Shown here: piece after piece, positions 1 through 9,306 of the stretch
How positions within the stretch are numbered: position 1 is the first letter of the stretch
Layout: every line of letters begins with the position of its first letter
Assembly (NCBI GenBank): GCA_011390785.1
Contig: JAABRR010000017.1
Span: 49,848-113,847, forward strand
Origin: Sphingobacteriia bacterium
GTDB lineage: Bacteria > Bacteroidota > Bacteroidia > Bacteroidales > UBA7960
Direction: 5' to 3'
Length of the DNA: 64,000 bases
The notes under the pieces: generated by a model
What the model was told of the DNA's origin: nothing
Databases searched by the model: none
What the model saw: the letters and a program-made list of their open reading frames with translations, nothing else
Position numbers and translations under genes: made by a program

Positions 1-204
1 TCTTGATCCCTGCAACAAGCTGGATATATCGTGAGATTCTGAATCTCCTTCGAAATCTTCTATGCTGATAACCGGAAAATCAAAATTGCGGTTTTCTTCA
101 AGGGATGTGGTATCCGATGACTGTTCTTCTATAACATTTTGAGCTTTTGTACTTACGAATGTTAACAGAAGCAAACCTAATATAACACTTATTGTTTTTG
201 TCAT
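1..204 (-). CDS. TonB-dependent receptor-like protein, N-terminal fragment (runs off left edge)
   Basis: Reading the minus strand from an ATG at 204 gives 68 codons with no stop before the window edge. The first 20 or so residues are a Sec signal peptide (MTKTISVILGLLLLTFVSTKA) followed by an acidic, low-complexity stretch. The last visible residues, ending DISSLLQGSR, resemble the plug entrance of a Bacteroidota TonB-dependent receptor subgroup in which a segment like this leads into the plug domain. That match is from memory of the family and only a fragment is visible, so the assignment is tentative. It is transcribed away from the EEP gene at 641. Confidence 0.5.
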   Translation of the reverse strand, partial: MTKTISVILGLLLLTFVSTKAQNVIEEQSSDTTSLEENRNFDFPVISIEDFEGDSESHDISSLLQGSR

Positions 205-640
205 AAATTGAATGGTTGATGTAACTTGAAAATATTTATTTGATTTTTAATCAATTTGTAGGATAAGTTTAAGGGTAATAATCTTCTAACCACTATGAAT
301 GTTGGCAACATCTAATTCAGTGGGAAAGACTTTGACAAATTATATTTAATTGAAAATGAATAATACGACAATTCTTGTCTTTGAATGAAAAGCACTGTTG
401 TTATGGAACGGATATTATTAACTATATAAATTTGCAATTTGGTTAGGGTAAAATGATTATTTTTGGGGCACCAAATTTAAAGAAATCTTTGCAATTTAGT
501 GCTTTCCAAGAGAGTTAATTTTCTATATGCTAAGTGTAAATTGATTATGTTTCTATTTGGTTTAATTGTATCAATTTAGGTAAAGAAATTATAATGTGCC
601 TAAAATCAGCTTAATTGACAATGTTTTTAAAACTTTTCTA
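205..640. other. Intergenic region between divergent genes
   Basis: AT-rich spacer between the TonB-receptor-like gene (minus) and the EEP gene (plus). I see no coding sequence or RNA gene in it. It holds a candidate plus-strand promoter at 438-465 and another isolated TAnnTTTG match at 427-434; a reverse-strand match (CAAATTTA) lies at 472-479. Confidence 0.5.
438..465 (+). promoter_or_regulatory. Candidate promoter for the EEP gene
   Basis: TTTG at 438-441, 16 nt spacer, TATTTTTG at 458-465. This fits the Bacteroidota -33/-7 consensus (TTTG ... TAnnTTTG), with a slightly short spacer. The leader to the gene would be more than 120 nt. Confidence 0.4.
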
Positions 641-1717
641 ATGTATTTATCCTCTTATCGCTCATCCAGCTTTACAGTTTCATCTTTTACCCTTGTATTT
701 ATATTGTTGCTGCCTGGTTTTTTATCAGGGCAGAATTCAGAATCAAAAAAGCAATTGTTGCCCGTTTGTATTGCATTTTACAATGTTGAAAATTTGTTTG
801 ATACGATACATCAATCCGGAGATGCTGATTTTGAATTTACTCCCCAGGGGTCTAATGTTTGGAATACACCAAAGTATCTGGAAAAGCTTGATCGATTGGC
901 TGAAGTTATCTCGAAAATTGCTACTGATATTACACCCGATGGGCCTGCGGTGTTGGGCTTATCTGAAATAGAAAATGCTGATGTTTTGGAAGACCTGGTA
1001 AAGCATGAACGAATCAAAGACAGGAATTACCAGGTGGTTTTTATCAGAGGGCGCGATAGAAGAGTGAACAATGCCCTTATTTATAACCCCAAATATTTAA
1101 CAGTTACCAACACAATTTCAATGCCTGTAGTAGCAGAAGATATACCAGAACTACGCACACGCGATCATTTGGTGGTATCAGGATTGTTGCTTGATGAGCC
1201 GATGCATTTTATTGTTTCTCACTGGCCTTCGCGCAGCGGTGGCGAGAGCAGAAGCCGGCCTCGACGTATTGCCGCCGCCATTGACGGGCGCTCTGCTGTA
1301 GATTCATTAAAATCTCTTGATGCTGATGCCAAAATTATTTTTATGGGCGACCTTAATGATGACCCTACTGATGAGAGTGTTTTGAATTATTTAAATAGTG
1401 GTGGAAATATCAATAATCTATCAGAAGTGCAATTGTATAATCCTTACATCAATCTTGCTAAAAAAGGAATTGGATCGCTGGCCTACAGAGATGCATGGAA
1501 TCTATTCGATCAGGTTATACTAACACAATCTTTGCTGGGAAATGATTACAGCTCTTTTACTTTTTACCAGGCTGATGTTTTTAACAAACCATTTTTAAGG
1601 CAATCTACCGGTAGATTTCAGGGCTACCCATTCAGAAGCTTCGGAGGCGGGGTTTATTTGGGTGGGTACAGCGATCACTTTCCTGCATATGTCATATTGA
1701 TTAGAGAAGTTAAATAA
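641..1717 (+). CDS. Secreted endonuclease/exonuclease/phosphatase (EEP) family protein
   Basis: EEP-fold phosphoesterase. Visible motifs: FYNVENLFDT near the mature N-terminus (metal/active-site strand 1), LSEIENADVL (catalytic Glu), VSHWPSRSGG (catalytic His region), FMGDLNDDPTD (Asp/Asn motif) and GGYSDHFPAYV (C-terminal SDH catalytic His). A hydrophobic signal peptide ends near FLSGQ, so the enzyme is exported, probably acting on nucleic acids or phosphate esters in the periplasm or outside; the substrate cannot be read. I chose ATG 641 because it gives a normal-length signal peptide; a GTG at 596 would add 15 residues. The following lysine-rich gene starts 6 nt after its stop, so the two are probably co-transcribed. 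Confidence 0.85.
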   Translation: MYLSSYRSSSFTVSSFTLVFILLLPGFLSGQNSESKKQLLPVCIAFYNVENLFDTIHQSGDADFEFTPQGSNVWNTPKYLEKLDRLAEVISKIATDITPDGPAVLGLSEIENADVLEDLVKHERIKDRNYQVVFIRGRDRRVNNALIYNPKYLTVTNTISMPVVAEDIPELRTRDHLVVSGLLLDEPMHFIVSHWPSRSGGESRSRPRRIAAAIDGRSAVDSLKSLDADAKIIFMGDLNDDPTDESVLNYLNSGGNINNLSEVQLYNPYINLAKKGIGSLAYRDAWNLFDQVILTQSLLGNDYSSFTFYQADVFNKPFLRQSTGRFQGYPFRSFGGGVYLGGYSDHFPAYVILIREVK

Positions 1718-1723
1718 ACCATT

Positions 1724-2074
1724 ATGCCAAGAACCATTATTTCCAAATTACAGGAAGATCCATACTTCCTAAAAAATGAAGCTTCACTGGCAAAAGCAAA
1801 AACCAGGGCAAAAGCCAAGGCCAAAGCCAAAGCCAAGGCAAAAAAAATTAAGTTCAGGAAAATTACTTTCAAAATTACCGATAGCCAAAAACGGGCTCTT
1901 GAATATGTGTGCAGAAAACAGCAAACCACACCTGTAAGATATCTCAAATCAGTAATCAGAAAGCAAACAGCAAGATATAAATCTACTCCTGTGCCAGTAA
2001 GTTATGTAACACCCAATCAATTACAACTTTTTGATTTTGAACCTGATGATAAGCTTGCCAACCAAAAAATGTAA
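1724..2074 (+). CDS. Small basic protein with Lys-Ala repeat tract
   Basis: 116 residues. Residues about 23-41 are a run of Lys-Ala dipeptides with occasional Arg/Thr, encoded by an imperfect hexamer repeat (aaagcc and variants). The rest is a basic segment (KITDSQKRALEYVCRKQQ) and a C-terminal tail ending in LQLFDFEPDD. No signal peptide. The Lys/Ala tract recalls histone H1-like C-terminal tails that bind nucleic acid; that is analogy only, and I do not recognise the family. It begins 6 nt downstream of the EEP gene, suggesting co-transcription, but it lacks that gene's export signal. Confidence 0.6.
   Translation: MPRTIISKLQEDPYFLKNEASLAKAKTRAKAKAKAKAKAKKIKFRKITFKITDSQKRALEYVCRKQQTTPVRYLKSVIRKQTARYKSTPVPVSYVTPNQLQLFDFEPDDKLANQKM
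1791..1848 (+). repeat. Imperfect hexanucleotide tandem repeat (Lys-Ala codons)
   Basis: Tandem 6-nt units of the type AAAGCC/AAGGCC/AAAGCA inside the small basic protein, about nine units. Because the unit is two codons, expansion or contraction changes protein length in frame rather than switching expression. Confidence 0.75.
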
Positions 2075-2275
2075 TTGATTGTAATTTTTGTAGAGATTTT
2101 ATTGCTTTGATTGATCTATTTGATTTTATTTTTTTGACTGTGTTACCATTTATAAGACCCCGGTATTTATTGTTCAATATGATTTCTGTAGTTATTTGAA
2201 GTTCGCAACTGGCAGGCCTTTTGAAAATACGAATTTTAAAATACCTGGACTTATTGCAATGATAAAAAAGTTAAA

Positions 2276-2308
2276 TTTGAAAAAACGAAATACTTAAATC
2301 TAAATTTG
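2276..2308 (+). promoter_or_regulatory. Candidate promoter for the hybrid histidine kinase
   Basis: TTTG at 2276-2279, 21 nt spacer, TAAATTTG at 2301-2308. Transcription would start about 2315, only a few bases before ATG 2320; this makes the in-frame ATGs at 2353 or 2404 worth considering as the true start. Confidence 0.45.
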
Positions 2309-2319
2309 GGTTTTACTAC

Positions 2320-5007
2320 ATGATTTTCAATCTTACCTTAATTATTAATTTTATGACTTTTGTTTTAGCAAACCTTAATTTATCGGGTATTTTTTTCTCG
2401 AAGATGGATGTTTTCAATGTGTTGGTCTTCAGTTTAAATAATCAGCTTAAATTATCTACTGCTGCTGTATTACTGATAATTATTTCATCAATTTTGGTTT
2501 TGGTTTTAGCAGGCTTTCTAATTAAAAAATTTTGGAATCAAAGTCTTGATAAAGCACTTCAAAAAAGACTTGAAAAAATAGCTCAGAATAAGACTGGGAA
2601 TTTTTTTGATAAAAATAGTTTGGAAGATGATTTTTTTACTCCTGAAACCATCTCCTTTTTAAAAAAACGACATGAAACCTGGCCTATTTCTAAGGCATTG
2701 TCTGCTAGCTATAAATATCAGCCTGAAGTGGGTGATTTGCAGGATAACAAATACCGCGAGTTTTCTCAAATGTTACCCGATATAGTTTATGAATGTGACA
2801 TGGAGGGCAAAATTTTGTTTTTAAATAATGCGGGACTTGATCTTATTAATAATTTTTTCCCTGATATTGATATCAAAAAATTCAAAGTATATGATTTTCT
2901 TGATCCTGATGATAAAGCAAGAGCTCAGAACAGTTTGAAACTGATAGAAGAAACCAAAAACCCATATGAGGCGGAATATAAGCTAAGATTTAGGGACAAG
3001 CTTTTTATGAGTGTTCTTACTTATACACTACCAGTATTGAAGAGCCAAAATATAACAGGCTTTCGTGGGCTGGTTATTGATATTACTTCGAGGAAGAAAA
3101 ACGAGCAAATTATAAAAACTCTGAGGGATATTGTAAGTCATGTTGATTTGGGTATCAATGTTTTTAAACAAGAATCAGGCGCAGAAAGGGTGATTTATCG
3201 GTTGGAAATGGTTAATAGAGCTTCATCCAGATGGTTGGCAGCTTTTAACTCAAAAAATACGGGAAAAATTTTAACAGATCTTACATCCGAAGTTCTCTAT
3301 TCGGCACTGAGCGATCTGTTTAATAAATCAATCAGTACTGGAGAACCACAAAAACTTGACGAATTCATTTCCCAACCTAATCCACAAAAACCAGAGCAAT
3401 ATCTTAATATGAAAATCTTTCCGCTGCCCCAGTCAAGGGTTGTTTTGCTGATCGAAGAGATCACCCAAAAAAGGAAAGCCGAACAAAACGCCCGCATGGC
3501 AAGTCTTGGTATTGAAAATTCCGGAGATCTGATTTTCTGGGTAGATAATCAGGGCTGTTTTTTATTTGCTAATGGAACTGCTTGTCAGAAATACGGCTAT
3601 CAAAAGGAAGAACTGCTTAAAATGTTGATTACCGATGTTGAAAGTCGTATTAGCAGCATGCAATGGTACGAGCTGATTCAGATATTGGAAACCAAACAGT
3701 CCTTAACAATGGAGTCGATCCATAAAACAAAGCGTGGGGAGTTATTTCCGGTTGAAATATCGATAAATAAATTTGTGTTTGATGGTAAAAAGAACTATCT
3801 GGCCCTTGTACGCGATATATCAGACAGGAAAAGGAGTGATGAATTGGAACAAAAGATTCAGGTTGCCAGAAAGTCAGCTGCACTAAAGCAACAATTTCTT
3901 GCCAATATGAGCCATGAAATAAGAACTCCCATGACCGGTATTATGGGCATGACATCGCTGCTTATGAGAACAAACATCAGTCCTGCGCAACATGAATATG
4001 TGCGCAACATAAAAATTTCTTCTGAAAACTTACTTAATATTATCAATGATGTACTCGATCTTAGTAAAATTGAAGCAGGTAAAATGGAGCTAAAGCCCAA
4101 TCGTATTTCATTACGTGAATTTGTTGGCGAAATCCGCGAAATCTTTCATCATCAGGCACAAAGCAAGGGTATCCGCTTTTCAACAGGCATTGATTCAAAC
4201 ATCCCACAGTATATTGTTGTTGATGATCAGCGTTTAAAACAGATTGTGAATAATTTACTTTCTAATGCCTTTAAATTTACTGACGATGGACAAATTTCCA
4301 TGAAGTTTGCAGTGAAGGAAAAAACTGATTCACAGGTAACTCTTATTTGCTCAGTAAAGGATACGGGAACTGGTATTAACAAGGAGAACCAGAAGTACAT
4401 ATTTGAAAAATTTACCCAATTAGATACATCTCTCATCAGGCCTTTTGAAGGAACAGGATTGGGTTTAGCTATTTGCCGGGAATTAACCCAGCTGCTTGGC
4501 GGGGAAATAACCGTTGAAAGTGAACCGGGTATAGGGAGTACTTTCTCTTTTAGTTTTATGGCCGGGTATGATAAAAATGATGGTGCTATACCTGCAAAAA
4601 ACAAATCGAAAAACTATAAGGAGTTAAAGCTAAATGTTTTACATGTAGAAGATAAGTTACTCAATCAAAAAGTAGTGGGTTTTATTTTGTTCAATGCCGG
4701 ATGTAATGTAGATTTCGTGAAAAATGGAAAAGAAGCCATCGATTATTACAAACCGGGCAAATACGATATTATACTAATGGATATCCAAATGCCGGTAATG
4801 GATGGTATTTCGGCCTATAAAGAGTTGAAGCGGTTGCATGGAGATAAATTGTGTCCGGTTATTGGATTAAGCGCAAATGCTTTAGAAGGAGATGCGCAAA
4901 AATATATGGCCTTAGGGCTTGATGATTATCTTATAAAACCCTTTCAACCCAGTGCTCTTTATGATAAAATATTGAAATGGGCAGGCAAACTTAATACACA
5001 AAAGTAA
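2320..5007 (+). CDS. Membrane-anchored PAS hybrid sensor histidine kinase / response regulator
   Basis: 895 residues. Hydrophobic N-terminus and a clear transmembrane segment at about 46-68, then PAS-type sensor regions (about 140-265 and 390-510; the stretch between may be another degenerate PAS). The HisKA H-box MSHEIRTPMTG has the phospho-acceptor at H532. The N-box region (RLKQIVNNLLSNAFKFT) is at about 638-654, with G-boxes (DTGTGI, GTGLGL) in the ATPase domain. A C-terminal receiver domain (about 771-890) has acidic pair E777/D778, phospho-acceptor D821 in LMDIQMPVMDG, and the conserved Lys in IKPF. No output domain follows, so phosphate is probably relayed to a partner elsewhere; no cognate regulator lies adjacent, so its signal is unknown. 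The start is uncertain because the candidate promoter lies very close. Confidence 0.9.
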   Translation: MIFNLTLIINFMTFVLANLNLSGIFFSKMDVFNVLVFSLNNQLKLSTAAVLLIIISSILVLVLAGFLIKKFWNQSLDKALQKRLEKIAQNKTGNFFDKNSLEDDFFTPETISFLKKRHETWPISKALSASYKYQPEVGDLQDNKYREFSQMLPDIVYECDMEGKILFLNNAGLDLINNFFPDIDIKKFKVYDFLDPDDKARAQNSLKLIEETKNPYEAEYKLRFRDKLFMSVLTYTLPVLKSQNITGFRGLVIDITSRKKNEQIIKTLRDIVSHVDLGINVFKQESGAERVIYRLEMVNRASSRWLAAFNSKNTGKILTDLTSEVLYSALSDLFNKSISTGEPQKLDEFISQPNPQKPEQYLNMKIFPLPQSRVVLLIEEITQKRKAEQNARMASLGIENSGDLIFWVDNQGCFLFANGTACQKYGYQKEELLKMLITDVESRISSMQWYELIQILETKQSLTMESIHKTKRGELFPVEISINKFVFDGKKNYLALVRDISDRKRSDELEQKIQVARKSAALKQQFLANMSHEIRTPMTGIMGMTSLLMRTNISPAQHEYVRNIKISSENLLNIINDVLDLSKIEAGKMELKPNRISLREFVGEIREIFHHQAQSKGIRFSTGIDSNIPQYIVVDDQRLKQIVNNLLSNAFKFTDDGQISMKFAVKEKTDSQVTLICSVKDTGTGINKENQKYIFEKFTQLDTSLIRPFEGTGLGLAICRELTQLLGGEITVESEPGIGSTFSFSFMAGYDKNDGAIPAKNKSKNYKELKLNVLHVEDKLLNQKVVGFILFNAGCNVDFVKNGKEAIDYYKPGKYDIILMDIQMPVMDGISAYKELKRLHGDKLCPVIGLSANALEGDAQKYMALGLDDYLIKPFQPSALYDKILKWAGKLNTQK

Positions 5008-5020
5008 GATTGATTCCCAG

Positions 5021-5051
5021 GGCAGTATACTTATTTTACAAACATACTGCC
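5021..5051. terminator. Inverted repeat between convergent genes
   Basis: GGCAGTAT (5021-5028) pairs with ATACTGCC (5044-5051) around a 15-nt loop, between the 3' ends of the histidine kinase and the asparagine-synthetase-like gene, touching the stop of the latter. There is no strong T-tract, so terminator function is uncertain. Confidence 0.3.
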
Positions 5052-6682
5052 TACTTACTGGCAATTTGGTGTTTGTGTCTTCTTATCAATTCTTCCAGAT
5101 ACCACTTACAAATAATAGCATTATAACTTTTGTATTGCTTTAGCCGATTATTACCTGTTTTTTCAAGTTCTTGTTGCATCAATTCTGTAAATTCTCCATA
5201 ACAAACCCAATCATTCTTTTTCAAAAAGGCTGCTGTAAAAGACATGGGTAATACTTCTTTTATTTTTTTCTTGACAGGAAATAAAAAACGATCAGTTACC
5301 GTGGGGTTTAGTTCATCCTTGGAAAAATGTACACCCATTGGGATGAAAAAGTATTTCCTGAGTGTATGATCATATAAACGCTTCTGCGAGCGGTATTCGA
5401 AGGGTGTATTTCTAAAAAAATCAATAATGGGATTATTCCATAACGGAAATGCCACTTTATAGCCAGCCCAGTTGAAAACCGTTGAAGAATGTAAGATAAA
5501 TTTGGACCTTTTTTCTTTTATGTCCCAGGCTTCAATTGCGGTTGAATATTTTGGATCAGGATCATCATCAGGACTAATATTAATTAAATATTTGATTATC
5601 CTGCTTTCAATAGTTTTTTGGCTGGTGATTGAATTGCTTACAAAGTCAAAGTATTTACGACTAATCAATGGTGCAACATGTGTGCTTTTCTTAGGTGTAT
5701 TTGTAACATTATCAATATAACTCCCTGCAAGAAAATCACCAGGGTGACCGGGCAAAAAAACAGCATCATCAGGAATGAGTTTTTTCTCTTTAAGTTCCAA
5801 AACAGCAAAATATTCCTGAAGAAATGGCATGGAAAAGCCATTTCCGGCCATAGAAGTATAACTATTGAAAGATTCTGATTGTAAATAATCTCCGTATTTA
5901 AATTGCTCATAATCAATAAATATCCATTTAAATCCGAGTGTTTCAGCTACTCTTCTGCTAATAACAGCTTCAGGATTCATCTTACCATAAGTAATACAAA
6001 TTGTATTGATGTAGCCTACATGTTTAAGCATGCAGACTATGAGTCTTGAGTCATACCCACCACTCAGAGGAACAACCGCCGTTCGGCCCTTTAAAAGGGA
6101 AACCATTCTTTGAGCTGTTTCCAGAAACAGATTCTGCAATAATAGTGATTGTTTGCTAAATGGTTCTTTGAAGAAACCGCGGGTAGTAAACTCGAAATAA
6201 GATGTTCTTTTTATTTCACCCTTTACAGATAATGTGAGTATTTCACCTGATATCGTTTTAACTATTTTGTTGTCAAGGGTTTCGTTATTCAGAACGTATC
6301 CTGCCGAAAGAAACTCAGGATAAGCATTTGTATTGGGATGAAAAGCCTTTTTTTGTTTTACGATATGTTCCCAGCTGTCACTAATAAGCCAGTTGTTGTT
6401 TCCGAAGAAATAAAAAACCGGGAAATAATTGGTTTTATCGGTAATAATTATAGTTTCTGCCTTATCTGAATAGATAATGGTAAAGACTCCATCGAGTGCC
6501 AGGGCCCATTCTTTTAAGTGGCCAATGTCTTGAAGGTTTTTATTAATATAATCCAACGCCATGGAGTCTTCCAAAACAGAATTATTATCATTTTCAGTAT
6601 CAAAAATGTAACCCTTAAAAGTAAGGTTATTCAATCTGAACCATTTAAATCCCTTTTCAAAAATTAATTCTGTTTTAATCAT
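5051..6682 (-). CDS. Asparagine synthetase-like protein (glycan operon)
   Basis: 543 residues. The C-terminal half carries the PP-loop ATP-binding motif PLSGGYDSR (207-213 core) of the asparagine synthase family, which activates a carboxylate with ATP. The N-terminal region (about 1-165) looks like a degenerate class II glutamine amidotransferase domain: strands and an ISDSWEHI segment are recognisable, but the nucleophilic Cys expected right after the initiator Met is absent (sequence begins MIKTEL). So glutamine hydrolysis by the usual route is unlikely; the enzyme might use free ammonia or another amine. It starts 5 nt after the GT4 gene, in an operon with a flippase, suggesting modification of a surface glycan with an amide; the substrate is unknown. 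Confidence 0.75.
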   Translation of the reverse strand: MIKTELIFEKGFKWFRLNNLTFKGYIFDTENDNNSVLEDSMALDYINKNLQDIGHLKEWALALDGVFTIIYSDKAETIIITDKTNYFPVFYFFGNNNWLISDSWEHIVKQKKAFHPNTNAYPEFLSAGYVLNNETLDNKIVKTISGEILTLSVKGEIKRTSYFEFTTRGFFKEPFSKQSLLLQNLFLETAQRMVSLLKGRTAVVPLSGGYDSRLIVCMLKHVGYINTICITYGKMNPEAVISRRVAETLGFKWIFIDYEQFKYGDYLQSESFNSYTSMAGNGFSMPFLQEYFAVLELKEKKLIPDDAVFLPGHPGDFLAGSYIDNVTNTPKKSTHVAPLISRKYFDFVSNSITSQKTIESRIIKYLINISPDDDPDPKYSTAIEAWDIKEKRSKFILHSSTVFNWAGYKVAFPLWNNPIIDFFRNTPFEYRSQKRLYDHTLRKYFFIPMGVHFSKDELNPTVTDRFLFPVKKKIKEVLPMSFTAAFLKKNDWVCYGEFTELMQQELEKTGNNRLKQYKSYNAIICKWYLEELIRRHKHQIASK

Positions 6683-6687
6683 TGTTC

Positions 6688-7866
6688 TTATTTTTTCTCA
6701 ATTATGCTATGATATAATTCAATGTATCGCTCAGCTATTCTTTGGCGAGAGAAATTATTTACTGCATAGTCTCTTATCTTGTTTCCCGGGTATTTTTCAT
6801 AATTATCCCTGACAGATATTATGGCTTCCGCCAATGCTTCAGGATTTTCTGGTTTAACAACCATTCCGGTTTGCTCAATAATAAAAGATTCGGGGCCACC
6901 TGCCATAGTGGCAATTACAGGTAACCCACATGCCATGGCTTCAATAAAAACAACCCCAAAAGCTTCAAATCTACTGGGTAATACAAAAGCATCGGCTTGT
7001 AAAAGATTTTTGCGCACCTGAAGGCGATTAAGTTTTCCCAGAAACTTTACGTCGTTATTCAATCTGTTGTTCTCGCAAAATATTTTAAGGGCCTTTTTTT
7101 CGGGGCCGTCACCTCCAATAGTTAATTCAAATAATCCAGGTAATTTCGAAGATATAATTTTAAATGCCTCCAATAAAATATCTACACCTTTAGCATATTC
7201 AAGATTGGCCAGGCAAAACAGTTCGAATTTTTTATTTTCCGGCTTATTAAATGTAGCAGGAGAAAAGAAGTCGGTATCTACCATATTAAAAATAATATCC
7301 AGTTTTTCAGATGCAGGGGGGTATAGATCGATGATTTTTTTTTGAAGCGAATTGCTAACTGTAATAATGGCTTTAGAAGATTTAAAAGCTTCATTTAAGG
7401 GGCTGGTGTGCCAGGGTTGAAACATGCTACGGGCTTCTTCGGTATTGTAAACAAACCTGCTTCGGTGTTCTGTTATTACGTAAGGTATTTTATATTTTTT
7501 ATTAATATGTGATGCTACAACTCCTGCCCATAAGCTACTGTGAACCTGAATAATATCAGGATGTCCCCACTGTTGAAAGTATTTATCGTAAAAAAGCAAC
7601 ATCATTCTTACCCATGCATGGTAATTCATTTTTGCTGAAAAGGGTATAATTGGATGTAATTTTATGAATTCGCGAATATTATCATCTTTTCTTACCTGGG
7701 CTTTTTCATTCATTACCCATTTAAGTGGATTGGTTCTGCGCAAACTTGAATAAACACCGGCCATTACATCAACCTTTGCACCGGCTATGGCCAATGCCAT
7801 AGCATGTTCTTTAAAAAACCAACCTCCATTGGGTGGATACCATGATGGGATAACAAGTACTCTCAT
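6688..7866 (-). CDS. Glycosyltransferase family 4 (GT-B fold)
   Basis: 392 residues. The N-terminus MRVLVIPSWYPPNGGWFF is the usual GT4 first strand and loop; the C-terminal Rossmann half contains NLEYAKGVD (donor-phosphate Lys about 226) and the retaining-GT motif E-x7-E (E301 and E309 in RFEAFGVVFIEAMACG). It transfers a sugar from a nucleotide donor to a growing glycan on the cytoplasmic side. Neither donor nor acceptor can be read. It lies between the Wzx-type flippase (55 nt upstream) and the asparagine-synthetase-like gene (5 nt downstream) on the same strand. Confidence 0.9.
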   Translation of the reverse strand: MRVLVIPSWYPPNGGWFFKEHAMALAIAGAKVDVMAGVYSSLRRTNPLKWVMNEKAQVRKDDNIREFIKLHPIIPFSAKMNYHAWVRMMLLFYDKYFQQWGHPDIIQVHSSLWAGVVASHINKKYKIPYVITEHRSRFVYNTEEARSMFQPWHTSPLNEAFKSSKAIITVSNSLQKKIIDLYPPASEKLDIIFNMVDTDFFSPATFNKPENKKFELFCLANLEYAKGVDILLEAFKIISSKLPGLFELTIGGDGPEKKALKIFCENNRLNNDVKFLGKLNRLQVRKNLLQADAFVLPSRFEAFGVVFIEAMACGLPVIATMAGGPESFIIEQTGMVVKPENPEALAEAIISVRDNYEKYPGNKIRDYAVNNFSRQRIAERYIELYHSIIEKK

Positions 7867-7921
7867 AACTCATTTATTAGTCTGCCAGATATTGTTAGTG
7901 TACAATTTAATAATTGTTACA

Positions 7922-9241
7922 TTAACTCTTTTTTTTGTTGTTACTATCCGAATCATATCTTAACGTTATTTGTAAATCTGACCTTTTCGCAATTTGTAAA
8001 TACCAGAAAAGTGCATAACCTACAATGAAAAAACTAACACCCGAAAATAAGAATAATGCCAGATAAATATCATTGAACCATATTCCGGTATAAAGTGCCA
8101 AAAATCTTAACGAAATGGAAAAAAAATCAATTATCATTGATTTTTTTTGTCTGAAAAGCAGTTCAGGTAGAAAAGCAAGCGGACTGGTAAGGTAAACCAA
8201 AAATAGCCAGGGTAATAGTATTTGAATCATACGTCCTGATTCTTCCCAAACCGGAGAAAAAATAAAGGAAAAAATAGTAGGGGCAAATAATCCTAAAACA
8301 ATAAAAGGTAAAATACCTATTTTGAAAAACTGAAACACCAGTTTTCTGATATTGGGATAAATCGGTTGATGTTGATTGTAATCTTCAATAATTTTTTGCG
8401 AAAGAACCTGCAAGGTTGACTGGGAAAAAAGGCTTAAAGGCCTGAAAACGAAAGTATATCCAAAGGCATACAATCCAGCTGTTTCTCCTGAGAAGCCCGA
8501 TGTAAACATAAATATTGGTAAGCTGGATGCCAGATTATTGGAAAGACTTTGCAAAAGGTTGTACTTTGGGTATTGAATATATCGGGCAGATAGTTCCCTC
8601 AATACCTGTAAGTTTAAAACAGGAAATGCACTTTTTACAAGGGGGAAAACCTTTCGCGGAAAAAAAATTATAGAGAAAACCGGTGCTATCAACTGGCCAA
8701 CCAACAGACCGTTTAATGGAACTTTTAATGAGCCGAGTGTTATCCTTACCACATTTAATGCAATATGTTGACTAACATTGGCCGTTGCCATAGTGCCAAA
8801 ATGCTTGAGTCTGTTGGCCATATAATTGAATGACTGAAAAAGGGTGTGCAGCAGAATACTTATCGGAAGGAACCAAATCCAAAACGACATTTCGGGTAAT
8901 CCTGTTAGTTTTACCCAAAACGGATGAAATAGATAAATGATTAAACTGATGAAAACCGCAAAAGCAGAACCCAATAAAACCACCAATACCAGCAAAGCTG
9001 ATGCATGTTCTGTTTTTGCCGGAAGCATAATGGCCTGCTCATATTTTAAGGTAGCTGCCATAGAAAGCAAACCTGCTATAGCCATATAAAAGGCCACAAG
9101 TCCAAAATCTTCAGGGGTGTATAAGCGGGAAAGCAATGGAGACAAGGCAAATGATAAACCCTGGGCCAAAAGCATGCCCGAAAAAAGCTTGAAAAAATTC
9201 CGTGTATAATCCTGCTTTAAGAATTGTTTCATCTGCAACAT
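7922..9241 (-). CDS. Wzx-like polysaccharide flippase (MOP superfamily)
   Basis: 439 residues with about 12 predicted hydrophobic helices and the oligosaccharide flippase start (FFKLFSGMLLAQGLSFALSPLLSRLYTPEDFG), where the RLYTPEDFG segment after helix 1 is typical of the family. It moves lipid-linked glycan units across the inner membrane. First gene of the minus-strand operon with the GT4 and the asparagine-synthetase-like gene; no polymerase (Wzy), chain-length regulator or initiating transferase is nearby, so the rest of the pathway must be encoded elsewhere. Confidence 0.88.
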   Translation of the reverse strand: MLQMKQFLKQDYTRNFFKLFSGMLLAQGLSFALSPLLSRLYTPEDFGLVAFYMAIAGLLSMAATLKYEQAIMLPAKTEHASALLVLVVLLGSAFAVFISLIIYLFHPFWVKLTGLPEMSFWIWFLPISILLHTLFQSFNYMANRLKHFGTMATANVSQHIALNVVRITLGSLKVPLNGLLVGQLIAPVFSIIFFPRKVFPLVKSAFPVLNLQVLRELSARYIQYPKYNLLQSLSNNLASSLPIFMFTSGFSGETAGLYAFGYTFVFRPLSLFSQSTLQVLSQKIIEDYNQHQPIYPNIRKLVFQFFKIGILPFIVLGLFAPTIFSFIFSPVWEESGRMIQILLPWLFLVYLTSPLAFLPELLFRQKKSMIIDFFSISLRFLALYTGIWFNDIYLALFLFSGVSFFIVGYALFWYLQIAKRSDLQITLRYDSDSNNKKKS

Positions 9242-9298
9242 GGTGGGGCTCCTGATTTATTACTTGTATGGGAATAGTACCCAAAAATCATGACTTTG

Positions 9299-9306
9299 CA
9301 AAAATA
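9299..9306 (-). promoter_or_regulatory. Candidate -7 element for the glycan operon
   Basis: CAAAAATA on the plus strand reads TATTTTTG on the minus strand, matching TAnnTTTG about 58 nt upstream of the flippase start. No good -33 TTTG lies at the usual distance, so this is weak. Confidence 0.35.
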
